A stretch of 64,000 nt of DNA from Parascedosporium putredinis (Eukaryota; Ascomycota; Sordariomycetes; Microascales; Microascaceae), in contig CASHTG010000021.1 in the NCBI GenBank assembly GCA_949357655.1, positions 1,302,001 through 1,366,000 on the forward strand, read 5' to 3'. Every line of letters begins with the position of its first letter. Within the stretch, counting starts at the first letter, position 1. Both the position numbers and the translations under genes were made by a program. This document shows positions 54,697 through 64,000 of this stretch, piece after piece. The notes below the pieces were generated by a model. The model was not told where the DNA came from. It did no database searches and saw only the letters and a list, made by a program, of their open reading frames with translations.

Positions 54697-56558
54697 TTAA
54701 CCCAAAATCTCCCGCAAAACTTGCTGTAGTACCGCTTCATGGCCGCTTTCCCGCTTACCAGCCCGCCACGCGATAAACCCATCCGGTCGCACAAGAAGTG
54801 CCTCCCCTTCGCCCAGCTTACAGACTCGACGAACCTTGCCTTCCGCATCGCGATAGGGAGTCGATGTCGCATGCAGAGAATAGCAATCAATGCCCAAGGG
54901 TGAAATCTTGGCTGCCTCCACCCACGGGGATGCCTCATCCGCAACCACCACGAGAAATTGGGTCTTGACCAAATCGAGCGTGGAGATGCGACGAGAGGCA
55001 TCACCCGAGTCGGTGATCTCTACGTGCGGGAATCGGGAACCAGCAAGAACGAGAGGCGCATGGGGGTCCTCCCATATGCAACTGGCATCTTCCGACTCCT
55101 CTTCCGAAACAACGAGCGCGCCCAAAGGGTAGCGGTAGCCGATCTCGCACGTCAGATCGGGTAGCTCCGGCTCGTCGGGCTGCTGGCGAAAGACGCGGGT
55201 CTGGAGGCGGTAGTACGCTTGTTGCATGGTCTGGAAGGCCACCGGCTGCCTCTCAGAGCTGTACGTCCTCAGGAGCGATGGCGCAGCTTTCCCAGAGAGC
55301 ACATATGCGAGCTTCCAAGCGAGATTATGAGCATCCTATCGAAACCAGTGTTAGTGACTTTTGTCAACGCCAGTTGAACCCCCACGTCTCCATATTTCGT
55401 ACCTGCAGTCCCGTATTACCCCCATGCCACCCGTAGGCGGCATCACATGGGCAGCGTCCCCGCTATAAACACCCTAACCTTTCTGCTCTCGAACCGCTCG
55501 CTATTCAACCCGGCAACAGACCAGTAGGAAATGGACTCGACCTCGAGACCCACATCGTCCTCGATCCCCGTAGCGTCGCGGAAATACCGCTTCGCATCCG
55601 CGCCCGTCACCGAGTCCGGCGGGAACCGGCTCTTGTCCCCGCGCGCGCCACAATCATGAAGCCCGCTTTCCCGCCGCTCTCCAGGCGAAAGCCGGCCGAG
55701 ATGCTAGGATTCGTCACGTACGTCACGCCGTGCTTGGCGCGGGTACCCAGGTGCGAGATCAGATCCGCCTTGAAATTAATCGAGATGTTCTCGCCCACGA
55801 CGCCCGGTCCGCCCCACGCGATGCCCTCCTTGGCCCTCGTCGCGCTGCGGTTCCCGTCGCACGCCACGAGGTACTGCGTCTTGAACTTGCGGTACGCGCC
55901 CGTCTCCAAGTCTTGGACGACCACGAGGACCCCGTCGTCCCCTTCCTCGTAGTGCACCACCGCCTGCTTGAATTCCTGCGTGGCGCCGGACCCTTGGGCG
56001 CTCGCGCGCAGCAGAGGCTCGAACATGTTCTGGGTCAGCCAGAGACGGTTCGAAGGTGTGACTTCGGCCACCCTGGCCGGGTCGCTCTCCTGCAGGGAGG
56101 CAATCACTTTGCCGCCTACCAGCTTCTCCACGATGAGCATGCCGGCGTCGAGGTCAAAGTTGAGCGCGCTGTTCTCGCGGAGGTGGTCTTCCAGGCCCAG
56201 CTGGCGGAAGATCTCGACGGAGCGCAGGAGGAAGAGGGCGGCCCGGGGATGGATAGCGGTTGAAGGATGGCGGTCGAAGGAGACGGACTTAATCCTACAA
56301 GGACATGTCAGCTACTCTCTTTTCTCATGTCAATCTTTTGTTTATCAAACTTATTACTTACCCATGGTACCCCAGAAGAACGCCGAGCGTCATGCCGACC
56401 ATGCTCGAGCCGATGATAATGACCGGCCACTCTTCCTTCTCTAGAGGAATAGCAGAGTGATCAAAATCACCAAACTCAAAGACGGTCTTTTGAGATTGGG
56501 TCATGGGGATTGTGTCATCCACCTGGCGAGGATCGCCCTGACTGGTGTTGGCAGCCAT
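54697..56558 (-). CDS. FAD-dependent aromatic-ring monooxygenase (PHBH/TetX-like)
   Basis: Three exons (56558-56362, 56294-55403, 55335-54697), 576 aa after correction. N-terminal FAD-binding segment EEWPVIIIGSSMVGMTLGVL (GxSxxG variant of GxGxxG), SVSFDRHPSTAIHPRAALFL, KTQYLVACDGNRSATRAKEG (DG motif) and the second FAD motif FIAG-DAAHVMPPTGGMGG then NTGLQ at the end of exon 2. A thioredoxin-like C-terminal domain follows, as in phenol 2-monooxygenase and 2,4-dichlorophenol 6-monooxygenase relatives (VKTQFLVVVADEASPWVEAA). It hydroxylates aromatic or polyketide substrates using NAD(P)H and O2. Three frame breaks: near 55640, C4 55458-55461 and C5 55419-55423 (+ strand). Divergent from the GST. 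Confidence 0.87.
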
Positions 56559-57185
56559 CTTAAAGAAACAAGACCACCCTAGTAGCGGTTAAGAAAGATT
56601 AATCTCTTTTTCTCTGCTGAGGAGTAGATATTCGTCTCGAGCCCTGGCACAAGTAAGGATAGTTCCAAATGGTCTATATCTGCATTATTCTGGATATTCC
56701 CTTTTCTGCCCGTCACTTATATCCCAGAGCCGCTGCCGATGTGGAGGCCGGACTGCCGACGCTAGGCCCGTTCACCATTCATTCGGTCCCCCTCATTTGC
56801 CGACCGAATCCACTTCTACCACAACGTCTAGCAACAAAGGGCTGCTCAGGATTCTTCGCCTAGTGAATGGGCTTCTTTTTCATTTGCTGGAATTACTAAT
56901 TCTACACGTCGTCCCCAAGCTGGATTACCAAGACGCGCATAGTCGCATCCCCGCCCCCTCTATACCCCACCCTCCTCCCCCTTCGGTGCCGATGAAGATG
57001 TTTGCAAGGGCAAGGTTAAAAAGATAAAGAATCGGTTTCGTATGTCGCCCAAAACCTAACAACACCTTCCATTTCCTAGTCCACCTCTACCTTTGCATTC
57101 CCACTCTTAGAGCATTCCTCAAAAGATCATCTTCAAACCAATTGAATATTTTATCGCCACGGACGCCTCCAAAATCACATCCACA

Positions 57186-58102
57186 ATGGCCATCAAACTC
57201 CACGGTTCCACGCTCTCCACCTGCACCCAGCGCGTCCTTCAAGTTCTTACTGAACTCGATGTCCCCTACGAATTCTCGGACGTGAACATGGCGTTAGGGG
57301 AGCACAAGGTGACTCAAAAACCCATACCTCCTGCTGCCCAACTATCCCGAAACCCATGAGTGAATACTGACGCAGTTCCACGGGGCTCTCCCGTTCTCCT
57401 CGCTCCCTCTAGAACCCCGACTTCATCGCCAACTTTCAACCCTTTGGCAAGGTCCCCGCCTTAGAGGATGATGGGCTGAAGCTCTTCGAATCGAGAGCCA
57501 TCTGCAAATACCTCATTACCAAGTACGGCAAAGGCCACCAGCTCGATAGCTCTCAGATCGCGTCCATCGCCGATATCGGCATCTACGAGCAGGCTGCCAG
57601 CGTCGAATACTCTTATTTCGAGCCTGCCATTTCGGGCTTGGGGTACGAGAACATCTTCAAAAAGTAATCTTCTGCCTCTTCTCGGCTATAGAGTTAAAAG
57701 TTCTTCGAGATTCCTGGCCTAACAACTCTTCAGGTTCATGGGTCGCGGCGACGCAGATCCCGCCGCCGTGCTGCAACTGCGTGCCTCGTTGGCGCAGGTT
57801 TTGGACTACTATGAGAAGGTCTTAGCCACACGGCAGTATCTCGCAGGAAACGTGAGTATTTGACCAGGCATCTCCAACATTCCCAAACACCCAGTCGAGA
57901 CACCATGTTTCGCACCTAGTATACATTCTTGTCCTAACACATATTTACTTAGGAATTCTCGCTGGTTGATCTGTATCACCTCCCGTGGATGCCATTCTTT
58001 GCGAAACTGGGCCTTGAGAGCGAGCTTACCTCTCGACCCAACTTTGAGGCGTGGTGGAAGAGGGCATCAAGCCGTCCTTCGTGGCAAAAGATCAGCCAGT
58101 AA
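57186..58102 (+). CDS. Glutathione S-transferase
   Basis: Four exons (57186-57308, 57413-57663, 57734-57851, 57953-58102), intact, 213 aa, the typical GST length. The N-terminal thioredoxin fold begins KLHGSTLSTCTQRVLQVLTE with the candidate catalytic Ser near residues 8-11. FGKVPALEDDGLKLFESRAI carries the conserved cis-Pro (VPAL) and the Glu-Ser glutathione-binding pair. The helical C-domain includes the N-capping/hydrophobic staple segment EFSLVDLYHLPWMPFF (S-x-x-D). The overall pattern resembles phi/GTT-like fungal GSTs. It conjugates glutathione to electrophiles. Divergent from the FAD monooxygenase with a 627-bp common upstream region, suggesting joint oxidation and conjugation of an aromatic compound. 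Confidence 0.92.
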
Positions 58103-60081
58103 AATTGCTCAGTGACACCTGAGGTTTACGTCTAAAAGTGTGCTTGTATCCTACCTTCGTATACGAATGAAAGAGAATTACTTTTGCATGTCTTTTGAGT
58201 CCGAGATAGTTCTGTTAATTCACGCTCAAACGAAACCCCTGACCGGAGAAGGTAATCTAGTAGAGGCCGTTGAGACTATGATAAAATACGGGCCAGTCGA
58301 GGGTGGGGAGGCCGAGGTATGTGGAGTTTACGCCAACGACTTTTCGTTACCAACGACAAGCAATCCAACTTTGAAGGCTCTTTCTTTCAAAACCAGCCTA
58401 GTATAGCCTGACAGGCATAGGCGGCCCCATCAGCGTCTGGTCCTAGACGGGCTTGGCCCCCAGCAATATTGATCTCTTGAGATTACAGGCATAGATAGGG
58501 CAGGGCCGCTATAAAATCTTCTCACTATAGCTCAGGTCGATGCATCGATCAAAATTCACCTCGCTCGCCTCAATTAGCGTAGATGATTGGTACGGAGGTG
58601 TGCTCTGCATGTCGAAAAGCGCTCCCCTGCGCAACTCCTCTGGAGGTAGGCCCACAGACACGCATACCGCTCTAGACGATTTCTGTCACAGCACTCCAGA
58701 GAACTCTAGAAGGCAGGAGGCGTGCCGCTCTCTTCCGCAAGCCTTCCTGACATTCACCTCTGTAAACAGACCAATAGCTTCGTACGGCCAAGACACTTAC
58801 CAACCGTCTCAATGGCTTAGCCAATGATAAATGTCGCCAAGCTCACCAAAGTGCGGCCCGTCCCCGAGATATACGCTGCTCTCGGTCATGTCGTATATCC
58901 GCTAACATTGAATAGAAACGGCCATGTCTGAGTCAAAGGGCCACTATTGCTTATGGCTTGTCCTAAGAGACATGGTTTACCGCCATTGCCTTTAATAACG
59001 TTCTCTCAACGGCGAAGACGATCGTGTCCTACTTCGCGGCGAGGACAAGGCTATCGTATAATATCTTTAAATCCTAAATGACTTCACCAATAGACACCTC
59101 CTTCTTCCTCAGACGCGTGGATATTTAAAGCTTGAATAATCCTCCCTTTTTCCAGCGAGGGCCGACCTAACTTATTCAAATTTCCAGTCTTACTGGCGGG
59201 CCGGCTAGACATCACCTGTTCGCAGGCCCCAACGACGACCGCAACGCTCCAAGACATGTGGGGAGTTGCCGTGGTTCTACCAATCTGAGACTTTCATGGA
59301 CAGAAGAATGTACCGGATAGTACGGCACTGGTGGATGGTCAGGGCCACTAGAACGTGAATCTGAGACATCTCGTGGCTTGCTAGTCGGACATAGCGATGC
59401 TTCGCGAAACCCTTCGGCGTCGTTTCGTACAACCCGCCTCGACGGAGGCAACCACGAGGTAGAACGGCCAAAGCCGCCTGATTGGATCACTATCGGGAGA
59501 TATCGAGTCGTCGACGCCTTCGTTTCAGAAAGGGGTTCGTTATGGAACTAGTTCGCCTCACGTCCGGGGATTCCGGAGCCGGTTTTACCTCTTTGTAAAC
59601 ATGAGGTCCAATTTCTATATGCAAGAGGGAGGAGGTACTAACCCTGTCGTAGTCGCACCTAGATATCCCCATCACCTGTATAAACTTGGAGGGAGTTGAT
59701 ATTCAATGCGCACAACCGTTACTGACAGTTTCAGGTCAAAGGAGGCGGGCTATACCGTGTCCGCCACCTGGAAAGCCCGCTCGACGATGCGGGAAACCTG
59801 GTGCCACGCAGGTCTCCGGCCGACCTCCGCCAGCTTGCTCGGCACAGTCTTATGGCGCTACGATCAGGAAATGATGGAAACCTGTTACTGATGCCTCGCC
59901 GATTGCCGCTGTCCGGACTTTCGACAGTAACACGATAGTACGCATCTATTACTTCAACAAATCGCCCTGACACGTATAAAAAGGCTGCATCCCTATCTCT
60001 ACAGGACCGTTACGATGGATTTCCCAGGTCCACCCCTATCGCCCTCTTCCCCAAACCCACCTAACCCGACGCCCGCTCACA
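58103..60081. other. Intergenic region (2 kb), no recognisable gene
   Basis: Open frames here (such as 59212-59490 minus and 58540-58827 plus) are unconvincing and carry no family motif. Base composition shifts between AT-rich and GC-rich patches, as in decayed sequence, but I could not identify a transposon. The right end carries the TATA box of the L-amino-acid oxidase gene. Confidence 0.45.
59975..59984 (+). promoter_or_regulatory. TATA box of the L-amino-acid oxidase gene
   Basis: TATAAAAAGG about 100 bp upstream of the ATG at 60082, in standard fungal core-promoter position. Confidence 0.6.
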
Positions 60082-62131
60082 ATGTCTCTCCGGATGGCCT
60101 CTGGCCTTTCCCTCCTCTTCGCTGCCGGTAACACAGCCGCCAACCCCACATCCACCCGACCGAACCACGTAGCCTTCCAGGTCCCCAGCGACCTCTCCCG
60201 CGGCTTGGTCCACAACATCCACATCAACTACGACGACGATAAGGTTGCCCAAGGGCTCATCAACATCGTTTACGGCGACTGCGATGCCACGAGCGCGAGC
60301 GCGGACCAGTACCACATTGCCTCCATCGCTGCCGGAGAGAAAGGCCACCTACCTGACCGTCTAGTCTGGGCCGTGCCCAAGGATGCCAACGAGAAAGGGT
60401 GCCTTCACGCCTTCTCCGACTCGGGTTCGCTCGGCCGTTCTGGACCCCTCACCTTTCCGAGCCTCTTTTCAAGCGCGAGACTCTGAACGAGACGCTCGGC
60501 GATACCCTGGGCCTATGGTTCGACGGTGTCAGGCATCTCCAATCAAACAATGGCACCACGGTCTTCAGCAAGGAAGCCAAGAGCAAGTCCATCGGCATCG
60601 TCGGCGGTGGAATTTCCGGGTTGATGACGAGCTTGCTCCTCGATTCCGTCGGCGTCCACAACTGGCACATCCACGAAGCAACCCAAAGAATCGGCGGCCG
60701 TATCCGCACAGCCTACTTTGACGATTCCAAACCGTCCGACTACCGATACCAGGAGATGGGGCCCATGAGGTTCCCCAGGTTTATCCAGTACGCCGACACC
60801 AACGAGACGCTCGAGATCCAGGACCACAAGATGGTGTTCCAGCTCATCGACGTGCTCAACGAGATGAACGCGGACCGACCGGACCTCAAGATCGACTTGA
60901 TCAAGTGGATCCAGACCAACGACCGCATCGCCGGCATGTCCAACGGCGGACGCCTACCTGACGGACGCATCCCCTCGGCCGCCGAGCTCGCGGCCGACCC
61001 ATCCCTCCTCCTACCCGCCGCCGAAGCCAACGACCCGGAAGAAGCCGCCGAAGGCCGCGCGGCGCTCAAGTCCTTTATCAACTCCACGCCCGAGAGCACC
61101 CGCAGCGTCGCCGCCAACATCTACAAGGCCCACCGCGACGCCGTCGACCGCGGCCTCCTCCACTGGTCCGAGTCGACCTACCTCCGGTACCAGCTTAGCC
61201 TGTCGAGCGACACAGTGGATTTCCTCACCGGGTCGGCTTCGGGCTTGCCCTTTGGGAGGAGTGGTACTCCAACGTCTACTTTGGCGCCACCAGCTGGGTG
61301 ACCCTGGACAAGGGCCTCGACTCTCTCTCGCGCGCCTTTGTCCCGCACGTCGAGGGCAAGATCACGTACGGGAGGGAGATCTCCGGGCTCAAGTACGACG
61401 AGGCTACTTCCAAGATCTCCGTCACGTGGAGAGACGACAAGCTGAAGCTGAAGCCGCAGAGCGAGGCCTACGATTACGCCATCGTCAGCGTCCCCTTCTC
61501 CGTGGCGAGGCTCTGGAAGCTACCCCCGTACTCCAGCCTCCTGACGCGTGCGATCAAGACGCTCAATTACATGCAAGCCTGCAAAATGGCCCTCGAGTAC
61601 GAAACCCGGTTCTGGGAGCACCTGGAAACCCCCATCTTTGGCGGATGCGGCGTGGTCGACATCACCGGCATCAACGCGGTCTGCTACCCCTCCTACAATC
61701 TCAACGGCACGGGACCCGGCGTCGTCCTAGCCTCCTATCAGGCCGGACAGCTCGCTCGATCCCTCGCCGCGTTGAGCGACGAGGACCACGTGGCCATGGC
61801 GCAGCGCTCCATGGCCGAGATCCACGGCGAGATCGCCAACGAGCAGTTCACGGGCAACTACGATCGCATGTGCTGGGAAGTCGAGAAGTATCAAGCCGGC
61901 GCCTGGGCCGCGCCCACCATTGGCCAGCAGGATCTTTTTATCCCGTCGTACTACAATACCGAGTTCAACACCATCTTCATCGGCGAGCACACGAGCATCA
62001 CCCACGCTTGGATCTTTTCGGCCCTGGATTCGGCCGTGCGCGGAACCACCCAACTCCTCTTGGACCTTGGCCTGGTGGATGAGGCCAAGGAAGTTGTTCA
62101 GACTTGGATGGCGCGGTGGATTACGGTTTAA
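60082..62131 (+). CDS. Secreted FAD-dependent L-amino-acid oxidase
   Basis: 683 aa after correction, single exon. The N-terminus MSLRMASGLSLLFAAGNTAA is a plausible signal peptide, and NxT/NxS sites occur downstream. The FAD-binding dinucleotide fold IGIVGGGISGLMTSLLLDSV (GxGxxG), the acidic end WHIHEATQRIGGRIRTAYFD (E...GGRIRT), the substrate/FAD motif MGPMRFPRF and the C-terminal FAD segment IGEHTSITHAWIFSALDSAV identify the L-amino-acid oxidase group of the monoamine-oxidase-like flavoproteins. It oxidises L-amino acids to keto acids, ammonia and H2O2; secreted forms are antimicrobial and scavenge nitrogen. Frame breaks at 60457-60458 (C2) and 61254-61256 (G3) are each fixed by one base. 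The start at 60082 is favoured over the internal Met at codon 5. Convergent with the 62435-63061 gene, 303 bp apart. Confidence 0.87.
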
Positions 62132-62434
62132 GAAATGTTTGTCAGGCGAGTTTTGTGCAAGGTAGGAGATGTAAAAATAGGAATTTTAATAAAGGAGCGG
62201 GATAGAAGCGGATATAGATCTATAATTAATATGTACGCTGGTTGAAAAGATAAAAGCAACAAAAAAGAGCCTTCTCCGTGAATGTGAAGTATAGGAGGAG
62301 GGTGAAGATATGGCGTTAGGCCCCCAACAAGATAACAAAACTCCAAATTCTTTGTCTAGCTCAAAACCCCAAGAGCCGCGCCGACACACCATGCCCAAAC
62401 CGATGCATTTACCTGCGAGTCTCCTCCTTGCGCT

Positions 62435-63061
62435 TTAATCGAAGCGGCACTGGACAAGCGACCAGAAGTCGGAGGCGCCCCAGACGCTGCAGGACTTGGC
62501 ATACCTCTTCTTAGTGTCGACCTTGCACGTACCGACCTTCTTGCTGCCCTTCATGAGGTGACCGTAGGTCCTGCCGTGGTGGGAACCCTTGCGGATGCTG
62601 AAGAGGGTCAGGCGCATGCAGCTCCACTCCTTGCCGGTGTACTTGATGCTGTACTCTGTGCCGCAGACCTTGAACTTCTTGCCGCAGAGGCGGTTGTTGG
62701 GCTCGTAGGCGAAGAACTTGGTGCCCTTGCAGCCGCCGCCGTTGCAGTCGGTGTGGATCTTGACGATGTCGTTGCCGCCGTCGACGCAGTTGGAGGCGTT
62801 GACGCCGCAGGACTTGGTGTAGAAGAGGGTGCGGTAGAAGCGGAAGTGCTTGGGGTCGCGGGCAGCGAGTTTGTTTTCCACGGCGGCGGCTACGTTGGGG
62901 GACATGGCGTCGTCGCCCGTCTCCCAGATGTCGTCCGCTTCGTCGGCGTACTCGACGCCAAAGGGGTCATCGCCCGCACTAAACTCGCCGACGGGTCCCG
63001 CGGCGACGGCGATGACAAAGGTGAAGAAGGCGAGAAAGCTCAGGAGAGATGATTTGAACAT
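62435..63061 (-). CDS. Small secreted cysteine-rich cationic protein, effector or antimicrobial candidate
   Basis: Intact, 208 aa from the ATG at 63061; an in-frame ATG at 63073 adds four residues. Signal peptide MFKSSLLSFLAFFTFVIAVA (1-20), an acidic propeptide-like region (about 23-66, many Asp/Glu, ending KLAARD), then a basic domain from about residue 70 with ten cysteines at 85, 92, 106, 111, 126, 133, 148, 179, 191 and 205, enough for five disulfides. The cysteine domain is rich in Lys/Arg/His/Tyr and Gly (for example RKGSHHGRTYGHLMKGSKKV). I do not recognise the fold; it is not a match to hydrophobins, CFEM or obvious KP4 patterns as far as I can see. It shares the signal, acidic pro-part, Ala-Arg and basic Cys-rich layout with the peptide at 51319. 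Confidence 0.75.
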   Translation of the reverse strand: MFKSSLLSFLAFFTFVIAVAAGPVGEFSAGDDPFGVEYADEADDIWETGDDAMSPNVAAAVENKLAARDPKHFRFYRTLFYTKSCGVNASNCVDGGNDIVKIHTDCNGGGCKGTKFFAYEPNNRLCGKKFKVCGTEYSIKYTGKEWSCMRLTLFSIRKGSHHGRTYGHLMKGSKKVGTCKVDTKKRYAKSCSVWGASDFWSLVQCRFD

Positions 63062-63238
63062 GGTGGGCGACAACGAGGACGGACGAGCGGGATATATGAG
63101 TGAAATGGGTGGGTAGGGAAGATGGAAGCACTAGAGGAGAGAGACTTGTACCGAAGATGGCGAGGGAGGATGTGCTTGAGGCTGGTGATGAAGGAGATCT
63201 TCTAAATCGTTGAGGTTGAAAGGGGGAGCAGCGCCGTG

Positions 63239-63248
63239 CTTTATATCA
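63239..63248 (-). promoter_or_regulatory. TATA-like element of the cysteine-rich secreted protein gene
   Basis: TGATATAAAG on the minus strand, about 180 bp upstream of the ATG at 63061. Confidence 0.45.
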
Positions 63249-64000
63249 GTTTTCTCGACTCCATGACTTGCCCATGGATCGCAAGTTCATCACGCGGTAA
63301 TTGTTGATCGCCATCCTCGTCTCTCTCTCTACGAGGCTCTACGATACGAGACCGAGCTTTAGTTCGCGGCTTGCCAAGGCTAGGATTTATCGTCGGTGGC
63401 AGTTTTCTTTTGGAAGGATGTGGCTGATGATTTTCCAGAACAAACGTTGGGATTGGCGAGCGCGCTATCGACCTCGATTGGGACGGTGTCTTTTGTTTAA
63501 ATTTAGGATGCCAAGAAGGCGTCCCTACGTCCCTACGACGCTGGAGCTCATCACCGTTGAGCCCAATTCGCGGGCCCGTGGATTAACGCTTAACGCTTCA
63601 TTTTACCTAGAATCCTTCTGCAACTGCAACTACCGATTCCACCTGTTTGTGATCATGGCTCACAATGAGTCGTTTTACAGTGTCGTGCAATGGGATTTCG
63701 TGCATGAGGCACCATCTGGTGCATCTCATCCTTCAACAACGCACGGGATCACGGTGGTTTTCGCCGAGGACACGGCCTTCATCTTCTCCGTGGCCGCGCA
63801 TGACAGTGTTATTTAAACACTCTAGCGATAGCATTGAAGGCTTCTATACTATATGCCCTTTGAGCTGTCGAGTCGGAACTACGTTCTCCTCGTCGATGCT
63901 CGTCGATGCTTGCCAGCATTCAAGAGCCGCCCGTCGGCTAACCATAGATATCAAGAAGATATCGATCAATTGTTCAGACAGGACGCGCGCAATCATCGCG
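63249..64000. other. Right-edge region without recognised gene
   Basis: A 171-codon ORF (63301-63816, plus) is open but has no recognisable domain, and its codon usage does not resemble the neighbouring genes. Short duplications (gtccctac twice near 63520; ctcgtcgatg twice at 63889-63908) occur. A gene may begin beyond the edge. Confidence 0.4.

Noticed and set aside
6059..62131. RIP or general pseudogene decay as the cause of broken frames
   Set aside because: RIP gives C-to-T changes and stop codons, not single-base losses in homopolymers; conserved residues are otherwise kept.
62558..63052. 164-codon plus-strand ORF opposite the cysteine-rich gene
   Set aside because: Composition typical of an antisense shadow; the minus strand has signal peptide and ordered cysteines.
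63301..63816. 171-codon plus-strand ORF near the right edge
   Set aside because: No recognisable domain; codon usage unlike neighbouring genes; kept only as a note.
1..64000. Programmed frameshifting in many genes
   Set aside because: Breaks sit at varied short runs without a common slippery heptamer and in unrelated families; assembly error is simpler.

Overview
The window is nuclear DNA of a filamentous ascomycete (Pezizomycotina, probably a Sordariomycete). Evidence: short GT-AG introns of roughly 50-225 bp inside GC-rich exons, CA/CT-rich 5' leaders, TATA boxes 100-180 bp upstream of some starts, and typical families (HET-domain protein, Zn2Cys6 regulator, MCH1-type and sugar MFS carriers, F-box protein, FSH1 hydrolase, fungal flotillin). 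I cannot name the species. I support 21 complete protein genes plus one cut by the left edge. No tRNA, rRNA, CRISPR array or intact transposon was recognised.

Layout. 1-6058: gene-poor apart from a gene start at the left edge. 6059-21485: housekeeping-like block: flotillin, FSH1-type hydrolase, NAD-dependent epimerase-like SDR, 3'(2'),5'-bisphosphate nucleotidase (MET22/HAL2), an OB-fold-like unknown, MCH1-type transporter, F-box protein and a seven-helix membrane protein. 21486-28228: 6.7 kb without a recognisable gene. 28229-38695: accessory genes: membrane-anchored HET protein, polytopic membrane protein, amidohydrolase and a secreted mucin-like protein with a 30-bp minisatellite. 40173-48988: catabolic-looking group: isochorismatase-like hydrolase, SDR, DUF1593/Sde182-like hydrolase, Zn2Cys6 regulator and sugar transporter. 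51319-63061: a defensin-like peptide, anhydro-MurNAc kinase (AnmK) homologue, FAD monooxygenase divergent from a GST, a secreted L-amino-acid oxidase and a second cationic cysteine-rich secreted protein.

How they may work together. The right third groups a predicted cysteine-stabilised alpha-beta (CS-alpha-beta) defensin, a kinase family that in bacteria recycles cell-wall sugar, a sugar permease, a predicted secreted H2O2-generating oxidase and a basic secreted cysteine-rich protein. Together they could form a locus for antagonising bacteria and salvaging their wall material. That link is inference; each family call stands on its own motifs.

Sequence quality. About 14 of the 21 genes have reading frames broken by apparent single-base losses, mostly in C/G or A/T homopolymers, while strongly conserved protein resumes in the next frame. 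The pattern is far too uniform for independent gene decay and points to an under-polished assembly. Intact exceptions are HAL2, DUF1593, GST, the defensin-like gene and the 62435-63061 gene. Coordinates of broken genes run from inferred start to inferred stop across the breaks.
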